Below, in pieces: positions 1-12,335 of a stretch of 64,000 nt of DNA (its first letter is position 1; every line of letters starts with the position of its first letter). Position numbers and translations under genes: made by a program. The notes below the pieces were generated by a model. That model ran no database searches. It was not told the DNA's origin and worked only from the letters and a program-made list of their open reading frames with translations. This DNA is from Ipomoea triloba (Eukaryota; Streptophyta; Magnoliopsida; Solanales; Convolvulaceae): NCBI RefSeq assembly GCF_003576645.1, contig NC_044925.1, positions 5,476,107 to 5,540,106 of the forward strand, written 5' to 3'.

Positions 1-873
1 ACTTAAATAATTCTCTTCTTCAATTCCAGCAAAAAACAACTTTTCTTGAGCATGGAGCACTCTATTTATATGTGTATAGAGGTGAGGGTAGTCATGTAAT
101 CTTCATGAATTAGAATAATTATATTGCCCTCAATGTGACACGTGTCCAAATTATTATATTAGACTCAATAATGTTGCATTGTACTATTAGCATTCTTCTA
201 AACATTCCATTGTCCTTTTTCTCTAAATCTGCACAATTTGAAAAAGAATGCCATGTAGCAGTGTCCTTTCTTCATCTAACAGGTGGGAGAAATCTAAGTA
301 TTTAGATAATTATGTACCAAACAACTAATTTTCTTTTGAACTCGACTGATGAAGTGACTTAATGGCTTTCTAAAAACATCTTGAACACCCAACTGATGAG
401 TGTCTGCTGATATGCTCCGTTGGTCCATTCTGCTGATCAAATCTATTGGCCTGTTGTCTTCCGTTTATCTGATTTACTGTAGTTTATGCTTTGCCAGCAT
501 CTAACTAGTACACTAAACTTTGATCAACTTGATCAACCTCAAGCTGAAATATAAAAAATTCCTAAGTTTTTGGCCTATACAAAAGATACCTACCTGAATA
601 CAAAGACTGAAAAGTTTGGATATCTAAAGTCCTTGTACAATATTAACATCATCAAAATCTAAATACAATAGTTCCTAACACAATTCAAAATAAAAAGAGA
701 TCGAAGGACAAAACAATATTGATAAAAAAAAAATAAAAGAATACATTGTAGACAACTTAGGTTCTCTAGTTTGCACACACAGAGGCATGTATACATACAC
801 AAAATTTGGAGGAAAAAAAACACATAAGTAGATACATATATACGAACATATAGAACTGGGAGTAAAAAACATA

Positions 874-878
<5 letters not shown>
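1..878. other. AT-rich intergenic sequence, no gene seen
   Basis: No convincing coding region. The first ~200 bases (short-stature phrase 'ctctatttatatgtgtatag' followed by a G-box-like cacgtgtcc near 140) resemble the end of a decayed LTR, but no partner copy was found. The reading frames at 659-1023 are only translated (TA)n and low-complexity sequence. Confidence 0.5.

Positions 879-970
<92 letters not shown>
879..970. repeat. (TA)n microsatellite left of element A copy 1
   Basis: About 90 bases of TA dinucleotides with rare ca interruptions. It directly abuts the terminal inverted repeat of the element that begins at 971. Confidence 0.9.
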
Positions 971-1739
971 GGGTTGCACTCTCGTGCGTACTGTCGCCCA
1001 GGTAAAAAATGAGAACGCTTCACAGCCGTCCGCGTGTCCAGATCAACGAATCAGATGCAATTTTAAGAAAAAGACGCGGTGGCATTTTCGTAAATAACTG
1101 GAACTTTGGTGCACCTAGTTTCACTTACAAGTGCACCTAGTTTCACTTATAAGTGCACCTATTTTCACACATATTTTCACTTACAAGTGCAAGTAATTTA
1201 ACTTGTTAATCTTCATACATCTATTTTCGCAAATATTTTCACTTACAAATGCAAGTAATTTACCTTGTTAATATTCATGCACTTGGTGCAACCTAGGTGC
1301 ACCTAGTTATAACATTAGGTGCACTTAGTATTGATGCTCAGTGTACAATTCACTTGCACCTGTAATACATTTTACTTGCATCTGCAATACATTTTACTTG
1401 AACTTGTGCAAGTAATTTACTTTGTTAACATTCATGCACCTGGGTGCAACCTATGTGCACCTAGTTATAACATTAGGTGCACTTAGTATTGATGCTCATT
1501 GTACAATTTACTTGCACTTGTAATACATTTTACTTGTACGTGTGCACCGATTTTCACTTACAGGTGCAAGTAATTTACTTTGTTAGAATTTATGCACCTG
1601 GGTGCACCTATGTGCACCTAGTTATAACATTACGTGCACCTAGTTATAACGTTATGTGCAACTACATTCCAGACACGTGGCGCGCTGTGATTCGTCCGCA
1701 GTTTTCTCCTGGGCGGCCAGTACGCACCAAAACGCGATC

Positions 1740-1740
<1 letters not shown>
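971..1740 (+). mobile_element. TA-associated TIR element, family A, copy 1
   Basis: This is a 770-bp non-coding unit. Its left end GGGTTGCACTCTCGTGCGTA and the reverse complement of its right end (GGATCGCGTTTTGGTGCGTA) start an imperfect inverted repeat of about 75 bp, with shared blocks GTGCGTACTG, CGCCCAGG and CACAGC and similar CGTGTC. The interior is an array of short motifs such as GTGCACCTAG, CTTACAAGTGCA and TTATAACATTAGGTGCAC. The unit has no open reading frame of merit and sits between (TA)n tracts. By architecture it is a non-autonomous DNA element (MITE-like); the superfamily is undetermined because the target duplication is hidden in the TA tract. Confidence 0.75.

Positions 1741-1800
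<60 letters not shown>
1741..1800. repeat. (TA)n microsatellite
   Basis: About 60 bases of TA with one cataca interruption, between element A copy 1 and a truncated element B. Confidence 0.9.
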
Positions 1801-2122
1801 AGTTGAAGTGTGTGCGAACGGTAATAAAATGTGTGTGAATGGTGATTAAGTGGTGTGCGGACGGTGATTAAATGTGTGCAAACGGTGATTAAATGTGTGC
1901 AAGCGGTGATTGATGTACAAATTTGATCTAAAAAAATTTTAATGGTCTAGAATTGATTAAGATTCCAAGATGAAGTGTGTGCGAACGGTGATTAAATGTG
2001 TTGTGAACGAAGTGTGTGGTGTGTCAATCAATCTAGACCATTAAAAAGTATTACATGGATGCACAAGATGTGATCTCACGATCTTACCTAAGCATGCAAG
2101 TGGTCTCACTGGAACCCTACCC
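1801..2122 (-). mobile_element. TA-associated TIR element, family B, truncated copy
   Basis: The reverse complement matches the fuller copy at 3915-4232. It carries the repeated motif CGGTGATTAAATGTGTGC and the end block with GGTAAGATCGTGAGATCACA. It stops abruptly at 1801 against (TA)n, so the other inverted end is missing. Several one-base differences from the right copy (for example gtggtgtg against gtgtgtg) suggest divergence or low-quality assembly. Confidence 0.7.
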
Positions 2123-2140
2123 TATATATATATATATGTA

Positions 2141-2204
<64 letters not shown>
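2123..2204. repeat. (TA)n microsatellite
   Basis: TA dinucleotides with a few tg interruptions, joining element B to the inverted element A copy. Confidence 0.9.
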
Positions 2205-2205
<1 letters not shown>

Positions 2206-2974
2206 GATCGCGTTTTGGTGCGTACTGGCCGCCCAGGAGAAAACTGCGGACGAATCACAGCGCGCCACGTGTCTGGAATGTAGTTGCACATAACGTTATA
2301 ACTAGGTGCACGTAATGTTATAACTAGGTGCACATAGGTGCACCCAGGTGCATAAATTCTAACAAAGTAAATTACTTGCACCTGTAAGTGAAAATCGGTG
2401 CACACGTACAAGTAAAATGTATTACAAGTGCAAGTAAATTGTACAATGAGCATCAATACTAAGTGCACCTAATGTTATAACTAGGTGCACATAGGTTGCA
2501 CCCAGGTGCATGAATGTTAACAAAGTAAATTACTTGCACAAGTTCAAGTAAAATGTATTGCAGATGCAAGTAAAATGTATTACAGGTGCAAGTGAATTGT
2601 ACACTGAGCATCAATACTAAGTGCACCTAATGTTATAACTAGGTGCACCTAGGTTGCACCAAGTGCATGAATATTAACAAGGTAAATTACTTGCATTTGT
2701 AAGTGAAAATATTTGCGAAAATAGATGTATGAAGATTAACAAGTTAAATTACTTGCACTTGTAAGTGAAAATATGTGTGAAAATAGGTGCACTTATAAGT
2801 GAAACTAGGTGCACTTGTAAGTGAAACTAGGTGCACCAAAGTTCCAGTTATTTACGAAAATGCCACCGCGTCTTTTTCTTAAAATTGCATCTGATTCGTT
2901 GATCTGGACACGCGGACGGCTGTGAAGCGTTCTCATTTTTTACCTGGGCGACAGTACGCACGAGAGTGCAACCC
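2205..2974 (-). mobile_element. TA-associated TIR element, family A, copy 2 (inverted)
   Basis: This is the reverse complement of the 770-bp unit at 971-1740 and 3063-3832, with the same length and no difference noticed by eye. With copy 3 it forms the arms of a palindrome centred on the N at 3013. Confidence 0.8.
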
Positions 2975-3012
<38 letters not shown>

Positions 3013-3013
3013 N

Positions 3014-3062
<49 letters not shown>
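2975..3062. repeat. (TA)n tract with assembly gap base
   Basis: TA dinucleotides interrupted by a single N at 3013. The sequence is mirror-symmetric around this point, so the join may be artificial. Confidence 0.9.
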
Positions 3063-3831
3063 GGGTTGCACTCTCGTGCGTACTGTCGCCCAGGTAAAAA
3101 ATGAGAACGCTTCACAGCCGTCCGCGTGTCCAGATCAACGAATCAGATGCAATTTTAAGAAAAAGACGCGGTGGCATTTTCGTAAATAACTGGAACTTTG
3201 GTGCACCTAGTTTCACTTACAAGTGCACCTAGTTTCACTTATAAGTGCACCTATTTTCACACATATTTTCACTTACAAGTGCAAGTAATTTAACTTGTTA
3301 ATCTTCATACATCTATTTTCGCAAATATTTTCACTTACAAATGCAAGTAATTTACCTTGTTAATATTCATGCACTTGGTGCAACCTAGGTGCACCTAGTT
3401 ATAACATTAGGTGCACTTAGTATTGATGCTCAGTGTACAATTCACTTGCACCTGTAATACATTTTACTTGCATCTGCAATACATTTTACTTGAACTTGTG
3501 CAAGTAATTTACTTTGTTAACATTCATGCACCTGGGTGCAACCTATGTGCACCTAGTTATAACATTAGGTGCACTTAGTATTGATGCTCATTGTACAATT
3601 TACTTGCACTTGTAATACATTTTACTTGTACGTGTGCACCGATTTTCACTTACAGGTGCAAGTAATTTACTTTGTTAGAATTTATGCACCTGGGTGCACC
3701 TATGTGCACCTAGTTATAACATTACGTGCACCTAGTTATAACGTTATGTGCAACTACATTCCAGACACGTGGCGCGCTGTGATTCGTCCGCAGTTTTCTC
3801 CTGGGCGGCCAGTACGCACCAAAACGCGATC

Positions 3832-3832
<1 letters not shown>
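3063..3832 (+). mobile_element. TA-associated TIR element, family A, copy 3
   Basis: 770 bp, in the same orientation as copy 1 and apparently identical to it. The long reading frame at 3569-3931 is translated repeat sequence, not a gene: it is a run of short GTGCAC-type motifs followed by (TA)n. Confidence 0.8.
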
Positions 3833-3896
<64 letters not shown>

Positions 3897-3914
3897 TACA
3901 TATATATATATATA
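3833..3914. repeat. (TA)n microsatellite
   Basis: TA dinucleotides with cataca interruptions, mirror image of 2123-2204. Confidence 0.9.
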
Positions 3915-4336
3915 GGGTAGGGTTCCAGTGAGACCACTTGCATGCTTAGGTAAGATCGTGAGATCACATCTTGTGCATCCATGTAATACTTTTTAATGGT
4001 CTAGATTGATTGACACACACACACACTTCGTTCACACACATTTAATCACCGTTCGCACACACTTCATCTTGGAATCTTAATCAATCTAGACCATTAAAAT
4101 TTTTTTAGATCAAATCTTGTACATCAATCACCGCTTGCACACATTTAATCACCGTTTGCACACATTTAATCACCGTCCGCACACACTTAATCACCATTCA
4201 CACACATTTTATTACCGTTCGCACACACTTCAACTTAGCATCTTAAATCAATCTAGACCATTAAATTATTAAATTGATGCACAAGATCTGATCTCACGAT
4301 CTTACCTAAACAAGTGATCGCATATGATCCTAACTC
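3915..4336 (+). mobile_element. TA-associated TIR element, family B, full copy
   Basis: About 420 bp. The left end and the reverse complement of the right end share an inverted repeat of about 95 bp, including GGTAAGATCGTGAGATCA, ATCTTGTGCATC and TTAATGGTCTAGATTGATT. The centre is an array of a roughly 20-bp motif around CACATTTAATCACCGT. No coding capacity. It is flanked by (TA)n on the left and by ctatatata on the right, the same setting as family A. Confidence 0.75.
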
Positions 4337-5479
4337 TATATATACATAGACACACACATATATGTGTGTGTACCTTAGTGATGATGGAAATCGATATATT
4401 AATTGTTGGAGGTTGAAGGTGTTTCAAAATATATGTATTTATATGAAAGATTTATAAGGGTGTTTTTTGAAATAATAAAAAAATAGTTATTCCTAATGGG
4501 CTAGGAAAAGTTAATACCAAGGGGGCATTGGAATGATTATTCTCATTGCAAATGGAATGATTATTCTAATTGCAAAGAGAATAGGCCATTATGTGGAATT
4601 ATGTTCCTTACTATAAAACTCAAACGAAACACCAAATTAGGTCTATTCCACATAATAACATTTAATTTTCAATGTATTCCACGACCCAAATGTCACGTAA
4701 AAGTTTATTAAAATTTATGATTCTAAAAGTACTTAAAAGTTTACAAAAGTCATGAATGAATACACCTCATAAGGTTCGTATGAGAAAAATTTTCTAAGAT
4801 CAGAACTCAATCATTCAAGGTTGCAAGGGTCACCTTGGAAGTCTTGCTCCAATGGCAGGATGGGGTTCGATTCACACCCAAAGTCCAAACACTTGGTCAG
4901 ATCAGAGGTGATGAAGACTCCTAGTCTAGCGTAAGTTGAGAAACTTAATATATCAAAAAAGAATTCTCCAATAGCATCCCCAATCATACTCCCCATTTGA
5001 TGTGTCCAATTCTTTCACATCGTCACCATATTATCTCCTCCCTTGTTTTATCTCTAATCATTCTCCCTTTTCTCCTCAATTTTTGAGTCTTACACTTCTC
5101 TACCTCATCTGTTATTTTATTCACTTTTTTAGCATTATAATTTCAACTTTCGGTACTAAATACAAATACGTTTAAAATAAATACATACATAATTTTGAAT
5201 TAAATATAAAATTTCAATTATTAAATTGAAAAGAATAAAATCATATTAAATTAAAAATATGAATAAATAAATAAAAATATTAAAACATAAATAAAGGTAG
5301 ATAAAATCTGATATATATAGAGGTAGAAAAAAAAAAAAAGGGAAATCTCAACGACATGGGAGAGCTTATTGGTTTTTTTTGTTTTTTTTTTTAATTTTTT
5401 TTTAATTTTTTAATTAAGATTAGGAAACTGCCCCGCCCCGTGTGGCCACAAGCGAGCACTTTATTCGCACCTAGAGATA
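4337..5479. other. AT-rich intergenic sequence with a possible Pol III-like fragment
   Basis: No gene supported. Around 4820-4885 the plus strand has GGGGTTCGATTCACACCC, which fits a tRNA B box (GGTTCRANTCC). The frame on the minus strand at 4811-4996 translates this repeat and is not a credible protein. The rest is A/T homopolymer-rich. Confidence 0.4.
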
Positions 5480-5559
5480 TCTATATATATATTAAAACAG
5501 AAGTGTTAGCTTTCCCGCTCATTTTAGTCCAAAATTTTTGAAATCGGTCAACATAATAT

Positions 5560-6270
5560 TATATACACACTATATGATGTATATTGTAGTATTCAAAAAA
5601 AATTACTATATTATGTTAATGTACGTAATTAAATTCCTCTCATGATAATATTCAAAAAACAATCAACAATCAAATTACTATATGATGTATATTATACTAT
5701 TGAATCAACAATCAAATTACTATATGATGTATATTATACTATTGCAAAAAATATTACTATATTATGTTAATGTATGTAATTAAATTCCTCTCATGATAAT
5801 ATTCAAAAAAAGTTCCAACAATCAAATTACTATATGATGTATATTATTATATTCAAAAAAATATTACTATATTATGTTATGTACGTAATTAAATTCCTCA
5901 AAATATTACTATATTATGTTATGTACGTAATTAAATTCCTCTCATGATAATATACCATGCAATTCAATTATGGTTCAAAATATTTTAATCTTGCTTTTTT
6001 TTTATTTTATATTCGTAAACAATCAAATTACTATATGATGTATATTATAGTATTAAAAAAAATTACTATATTATGTTAATGTACGTAATTAAATTCCTCT
6101 CATGATAATATACCATCCAATTCAATTATGGTTCAAAATATTTTAATCTTGCGTATTTTTTTTTATTTTATATTCGTAAACAATCAAATTATTATATGAT
6201 GTATATTATAAGATTCAAAAAAAATTAATATATTATGTTAATGTACATAATTAAATTTATCTCATGATAA
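5560..6270. repeat. Degenerate tandem repeats inside the Helitron-like element
   Basis: A block containing AATCAAATTACTATATGATG, then TATTACTATATTATGTTA, then GTACGTAATTAAATTCCTCT recurs about six times with variable spacing (roughly 90-190 bp). Units are clearly related but imperfect. No coding frame. Confidence 0.75.
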
Positions 6271-7900
6271 TATTACCAAGAAATTAGAATCATTTTTACC
6301 TAATTAAATAATTACAAAAATGCTATATATGTTAATTTAATTTATAGTAGTGATTACCTAAAATATTTATTATACCATGAATCATGGTCTACTTTGAAGG
6401 TACACTAAACTAATACTCAGTATATATTCTTTTTCAACTTAAGTTCAGTTTTTTTTTATATACAAATAAAATTAATATATATAAAATATATTATTAAAAA
6501 TTTATAATTAAAAAATTTTAAATAACAACTATATTAATATTTTATTTTAATGTATTAAATTAACATACATTTATATTAAATCACTATATTATATTCATTT
6601 TTAATATGATATTGGTTAATTTTTAAAATGTTGTAGATTGATTTTTTACAATACTATTGAAATATATAATTAAAATTAACATAGACTGACATAATAATAT
6701 ATATTAAAACAGGAGTATTGTTTTTTCCGTCCATCCTTAAAAATGATTAATTTAATTTACAGATTACCTAAAATATTTATTCAACCATGAATCATGGCCT
6801 ACTTTTAAGTTACACTAAACTAATACTCAGTATATTTTTTTTCAACTTAAGTTCGATTTTTTTATATACAAATAAAATTAATATATAAAAAAATATATCA
6901 TTATAAAGTTCTAATTAAAATTTTGAAATAACACCAATATTGGTATTTTTATTTTTATGTATTAAATAAAAATACAATTATATTAAATCAGCATAATTAC
7001 ATACTACAATTGAAATAATTCTTTTTCAAACTTTTCATGCGCATAAAACTAAACTTTGGTTTAAAATAAAATAAAAATAAATCTCATTGCTAAAAAGAGA
7101 AAATAATAACTATAATAACTTTCATGCAAAAATTAATGAAGTGGACTAAAATTGGTAATGCCCCAATAACAGTAGGACCAAAAATGGAAATGACTCCTTT
7201 TAAAACTAACTACAATATTATTACTACTATATATAAATTTCTTCATACATAAATGATGTTGGTTTTTAATGTTTAAAAATGTGAAAGGTAAAATATATCA
7301 TTATTATGATTTTAACATTCTACTAATAACAATTATAAGTATTATTGCATTAATTTAAAGGTTTTGTACTACAAATGCCGTAAACAAATTTTATAAAATA
7401 TCATAAATTATAAAAATTTACAAATCTAAATAATAGTTATTATTTAAATATTATGAGCCCAAAACGAATTAATTTACGTTAATAACATAACTGAAGAAAA
7501 ACTAACATAAAAATAAACTAATTGAACTAACTTACATTTGCGGAGTTTTAAAAAAAATAATGTTATTGGGTAAATGTCTCACATTTAAATATAATGTTAT
7601 TAAATTAATTGAAATTCATGTATTTAAGAATGATGCATCATCTTGAGATCTATCAATTTAAAATGAAGAATAATAAGAGATAATAGAACTAAAAGAAATA
7701 AACTTTCAATAAATTAGTTTAAAACATACCATAGATCTACAAATATTGAACCACAAAGTCTATTATGAACCTATTATTTAAATGATGATCTAGAGATGTT
7801 TTCATTATGTTACACTTATGGGTTGGAAAATATTTAGAAACAAAACTAAATGGTTTCCAGACATCTATTACTATTTATGATAACAAACAAAAGTTTAAGG

Positions 7901-8070
7901 CAAAAATTTGTGTGTGACCGTCTCATGGCCTCAATCCGTGAGACGGGTCATATCTTTAATTAATGAGGTCAAAGATCCGACTCATTAATCAAATATTTGA
8001 TCCATTAATCAAAGGTCTGACATGTTTTATGGATTGAGACTTGTAAGACGGTCTTAAGCAAGTGTTACTC
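7901..8070. mobile_element. Small inverted-repeat MITE-like insertion
   Basis: The left part has AAATTTGTGTGTGACCGTCT and the right part has GACTTGTAAGACGGTCTTAA; the ends read as imperfect inverted repeats around a GACCGTCT/AGACGGTC core. It lies within the Helitron-like element, so it is either nested or captured. Boundaries are approximate. Confidence 0.4.
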
Positions 8071-9451
8071 AAAGTTTAAAATATCACCAAAGTAGATTTT
8101 GACACAAGACTCAGATATCAATGTAAAATTTTAAAATAAGAATGTTTTTTCATGCAAAGAAAAAAATTATATAATATTTATCAATATCTATATAATAAAA
8201 AAAAAATTATCCATTTCTCTTTTTATCTATTTATGTAGACATATATTATATTTATAGTATTTTGTCCAATATGAAAATATATACACATTTTTTTATAGAA
8301 TTGTGATTATGGTGTAATTATACACTACAATGATTACTTATAAAAAAAAATATTTTAAAATATATCTAAACTCATACTCTTAATTAAAAATTCAAAAATA
8401 TTTAAAAATTTGTCTAAATATGCAATATAGTTAGGGACTACATTATTCCATATAAATTAAAAAATTAAATTCTTTTAATTTGTAAATGTAATTTTCTTAA
8501 TTATAATTAAAAAAAATAAAATATAATTAAAAATAAAATTATAAAATTAACAAAATGTGTATTCATAAATATTTATATTTTAAAAAATGCATACATACAT
8601 ATACTTATGCAATATATTAATTATACAAAATTAAAATGCCAATTTTTTAATTTCTAAATTTAATTATTTTAATTATAATATATCAATATAAATTATAATT
8701 ACAGAAATTATATTATAGAATTTGCATATATACATATTAATAAATATTATTTGTATATACACTGTATTACACAATCATATAAGAAAATGCGTCTAATTAG
8801 AGTTTAAAATCACATATACAAAATTTAAAATTTATATTTTTTTTAATTTCTAAGTATAATTTTCTTAGTTATTATTCATATTGTTAGAATTAAATATATA
8901 TGAAATATGATTAGGAATAATTTAATTTATTTATGTAAATTTTTCTCTATAAATTTATATAATTGTACATGATTAGAGATTATATTAATCATACAAATTT
9001 TTAATTTTGTATGTTATGATAATATATACTTGACCAAATATGAAAATTCAACTATATTATTAAATTGTACATTTTAATTTATTTATATTTTTAAATTTTT
9101 TTTATTTAAATTCATAATAATAAAATTTTTTCCATGCACTGCACGGGTAGAACACTAGTAATCTCATAAGAGAAGTCTCACCAAAGATTACTTCTCTCAT
9201 TCTCTCATTCTTCCCTTAGATAAAATTACGTACAAAAAAAAAATTAAAAATAAGTAATGATTCAAACATTTAAGCTTCTACTTTTTCTAATCTAATCACA
9301 CATTTATATATATTAGGGAAGCAATTAACTAGGATTACTTTATGGTAAATAGTTGAATTCCAAATTTTGAACTTAACTTTAAACCACAATAACTATTGCA
9401 TGCAAAACAAGGAAAAAATGTGAAGTAAAAATGTTTCTCAAATTTTAACTA

Positions 9452-9851
9452 GAGTTAATTTCATTTTTGGTCCTAGATTTATAGGTGGTAGTCCACTTTT
9501 AGTCCATTTTTATTAAAACATCCACATTTGGTCCTGGTATTTTTGTGGCATGACCATTTTTTGTCCTCCTTCAACAAAATCGTTAAAATGGCGTTAAATA
9601 CAAGGGCATTTTGATATCTCTTTTTTTCAAAGTAAGTTGATCCGCTATATTTTTATTTTTACTTTTTTGAAAAAATTCATATTTGAAGACCGAAATGCCC
9701 TTGTATTTATGAGAATTTAAACGATTTTGTTGATAAAGGACAAAAAATGGTCATGCCACAATAATACTAGGACCAAAATGGGATGTTTTGAAAAAAAGGA
9801 CTAAAAGTGGAATGACGCCTATAAATCTAGGACCAGAAATGGAATTAACTC
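9452..9851. mobile_element. MULE-type MITE with 9-bp target duplication
   Basis: A 400-bp foldback element. The left end GAGTTAATTTCATTTTTGGT mirrors the right end (reverse complement GAGTTAATTCCATTTCTGGT). The arms extend through most of the element with phrases such as TGGTCATGCCACA on both sides. A perfect 9-bp direct duplication TTTTAACTA flanks it at 9443-9451 and 9852-9860, which is the target-site size of Mutator-like elements. No coding capacity. Confidence 0.85.
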
Positions 9852-9860
9852 TTTTAACTA

Positions 9861-12330
9861 TTACTTTATATATAGAGGCTTGCTCCCTGGCCATGATAAC
9901 GCCCTCCCACATAAAAGCTATGAACAAATCTTAGCCATTGAAAATAAGTGATCAATGACTATGATTAAAAGTCAACTCCCTAAATTCATGCGCATAATCA
10001 TGAATTCAAATACTCAGAAATATCCATTAAGAGGCAAATCAGTGCAAGTAAAATTCTAAACTTCCATGTAAATAGGTAAGTTAACAACAAAGTAAGAGAC
10101 TATATTATTAAATTCTTTCTATTAAATAATAAGTTATTGTTATTCTTATTAAATATAAGAAAATCTGATTGTTTTGTTAATGTTTGGTGTTTTAATTTAG
10201 CCAATAGTACAATGATGTGTTGTGTTGTGTTCTGGGTGACTGTGTGCACACATGCACAACATGGTGTGCACCGTAGAATCTTGCAAGAATCATGTGTGCA
10301 CATGTCACACGCTACACTTATACATTACACTATGCACTCGTTCATATTGAAATGCACACATACACATCATGCACCACCACAAGCAAATACGCATGCATAT
10401 GTACTATTGTGCACACACACCAAGTTTACAATGCACACACATATCACATGAACATAAAGTGAATGCAAGGCCACGGTGAGGTGCACACATACTACGAAAA
10501 TCTAGTAGCTAGGATCGACAATGCAAATGCACGCCTACAAAGGCTACAATGCACACTATTACATTGACCGTGAAACTACACATAGGTCAATCACAAATAT
10601 AGACAATATTATAGTCAAACGATAGACAATTAAAAACCCTAAAAATGAACTTTAGTCTATGGTTAAATAAAATAAACATAGAAGAAGAAAAATTCAAAGC
10701 AAAATGGAAAAAGAACTCCACACAAAGAAAGATAGTAAATCAACTAGAAAATCCAAGGCCAATGACCTTGTGGTCTAGTGGCATTTGGTTGCACCCCTTA
10801 CATTGTAACCGAATCAGTAGTCCTCAAAAAAAAAAAAAAAGCAAATCCAAGCCTATCATAATTTCTTCCCTAAAATAATGCATATCCTATCATAATTCCT
10901 TCCCTAAAATAATGCATAACAACCATATAAAATACTATATGTACATATTTAAAACAAGTGTAAATACCCCAATTACCCCTCTAAAATTTACCAAAATTAG
11001 AAAAAAAAAACATAAAATTATAGCCACACATCGTCTAAATAAATTGTCCAAATTTATCCATAATTTTTGTGTTAAGAGGATATTTTCATATGCCCATTGT
11101 ACTTTTTCTATTTATACGTTAACCCTATTATATACTCCGTATATTTTAGTAAGATCAATTTGAAGTTCTCCATATATACACAGCACACACAATAAATAGC
11201 AAAATTTGAATGGATTAATTAATTGATCTCACTCAAAACAACCTAACTGCATCCATGTTTACGTGTCTCAACCTTCAAGTACATTCTATAGGCATTATGA
11301 TCGTTGTCCATTCATAAAAATTCTAACTAGATAACTCCTTCATTCGAAATATAGGATAATGAGAAAAATATTTGTGAGATTATCTTGCGACGAATCTCAA
11401 ATCCATAATATTTTTAAAATAAAATGTAATACATTTTTATGGGTTAACATTTTCATTGAAAAGTATTACAACATGTTCTTTAAAAATTATTAGTGAAAAT
11501 ATAATATTTGTTGACACATAAATAAAATATTATATTTCCACTAAAAATATTATTCCGTACATATTTGAGATTAATCTCACATTAAGTGATCTCACAAAGG
11601 ACCAACTGTTACTAAGAATATACTACATAATTGATCTTTAAATTAAAATTAAAATTAAAATCTTTTTAAAAAACGGAACAAAGATACACCACTCAAATGT
11701 GCTTGTGTCAAGAAGCTTCTTCTTGTCAATTTGATTGGGTAAACAATTATCAATAGGAAAATAGCACTTTCAGTTTTCAGATATGACTAAATTGTAAATT
11801 TAATCACTCATTTATTATCAGAATGATAAATACGATCTATAAAGGATGAAATCCGTTATAAATATGATAATTAATAAAGATGCTAATTTGTTCCTTTAAA
11901 GACCAAATTCATTGTTTTGAAAATAATTAAATAGCTAAATTTATACCAACCACAACTTATTGAGGAATTAAATATGTACTACTATCATAATTGAAAAATT
12001 AAAAATATCACTAAAAATATCATTTTCCTTACTAATAATATATTACAAGATTTCTAAAAATTAAAATTAAAATCTTTTTAGAAATGGGAACTAAGATGCA
12101 CCACTCGAAACTCGAACTTTCTTCTGTCAACGATACCTCATCTTGTCAGTCAATTTGATTTGATAAAGCCTTTGTCCCCTCAACAGAAGATGATTATTGC
12201 AAGATTTTTTACGAGAAAACTGGCATGTGTATTTCTTGAGAATAGAATTCTCACCACAATTTTAAATAAAATAAAATAGAAGTACATGAAGTATTATTGG
12301 TTGATAAATAATTATGCGGTGTTTGGTAAA
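9861..12330. other. Intergenic AT-rich sequence with TGCACAC-rich patch
   Basis: No gene supported. 10230-10560 is dense in TGCACAC/GTGTGCA motifs like those at 29.4-30.3 kb. 11350-11610 has paired phrases around TTTGTGAGAT and its inverse, a possible decayed inverted-repeat element. Short frames here (10137-10451, 10645-10878, 10912-11163) are low-complexity and lack any recognisable family. Confidence 0.5.
10758..10842 (+). mobile_element. SINE-like tRNA-derived fragment
   Basis: Contains GACCTTGTGGTCTAGTGGCA, an A-box-like Pol III promoter motif, and ends in about 15 A residues. The same head (GGACCTTGTGGTCCAGTAGC) occurs inverted near 53,280. This suggests a tRNA-derived SINE family; the B box is not clear here, so the copy is short or decayed. 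Confidence 0.45.
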
Positions 12331-12335
12331 TAGCT
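12331..12335 (+). other. Target-site duplication, left copy (TAGCT)
   Basis: TAGCT directly before the left LTR; the same five bases follow the right LTR at 20274-20278. Five-base duplications are typical of Ty3/gypsy integrases. Confidence 0.95.

Larger units (their letters stand above)
5480..9158 (+). mobile_element. Helitron-like non-autonomous element
   Basis: The left end TCTATATATATATTAAAACA starts with TC right after an A. The right end is a small hairpin (CCATGC-act-GCACGG) followed by CTAG right before a T. These are the hallmarks of plant Helitrons: 5' TC, 3' CTRR, A-T insertion site, no target duplication. No Rep/helicase frame is present, so it is non-autonomous. A second 5'-like end (ATATATTAAAACAGGAGT) near 6700 and a repeated block (6340-6480 against 6755-6890) suggest a nested or tandem copy. 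Very AT-rich. Confidence 0.6.

Noticed and set aside
659..1023. Long Tyr/Ile-rich frames in (TA)n tracts
   Set aside because: Pure translation of TA dinucleotides; no composition or domain of a protein.
3569..3931. 120-codon frame in element A
   Set aside because: Made of GTGCAC-type repeat motifs; identical on the other element copies; no start context or family.
4811..4996. Minus frame of 61 codons beginning MGSMIGDAIGEFFFD
   Set aside because: Overlaps a tRNA-like repeat fragment; no homologous family recognised.
10230..10560. Possible CRISPR-like or satellite array of TGCACAC motifs
   Set aside because: Motifs are short, irregularly spaced and lack constant repeats or spacers; the genome is a plant's.
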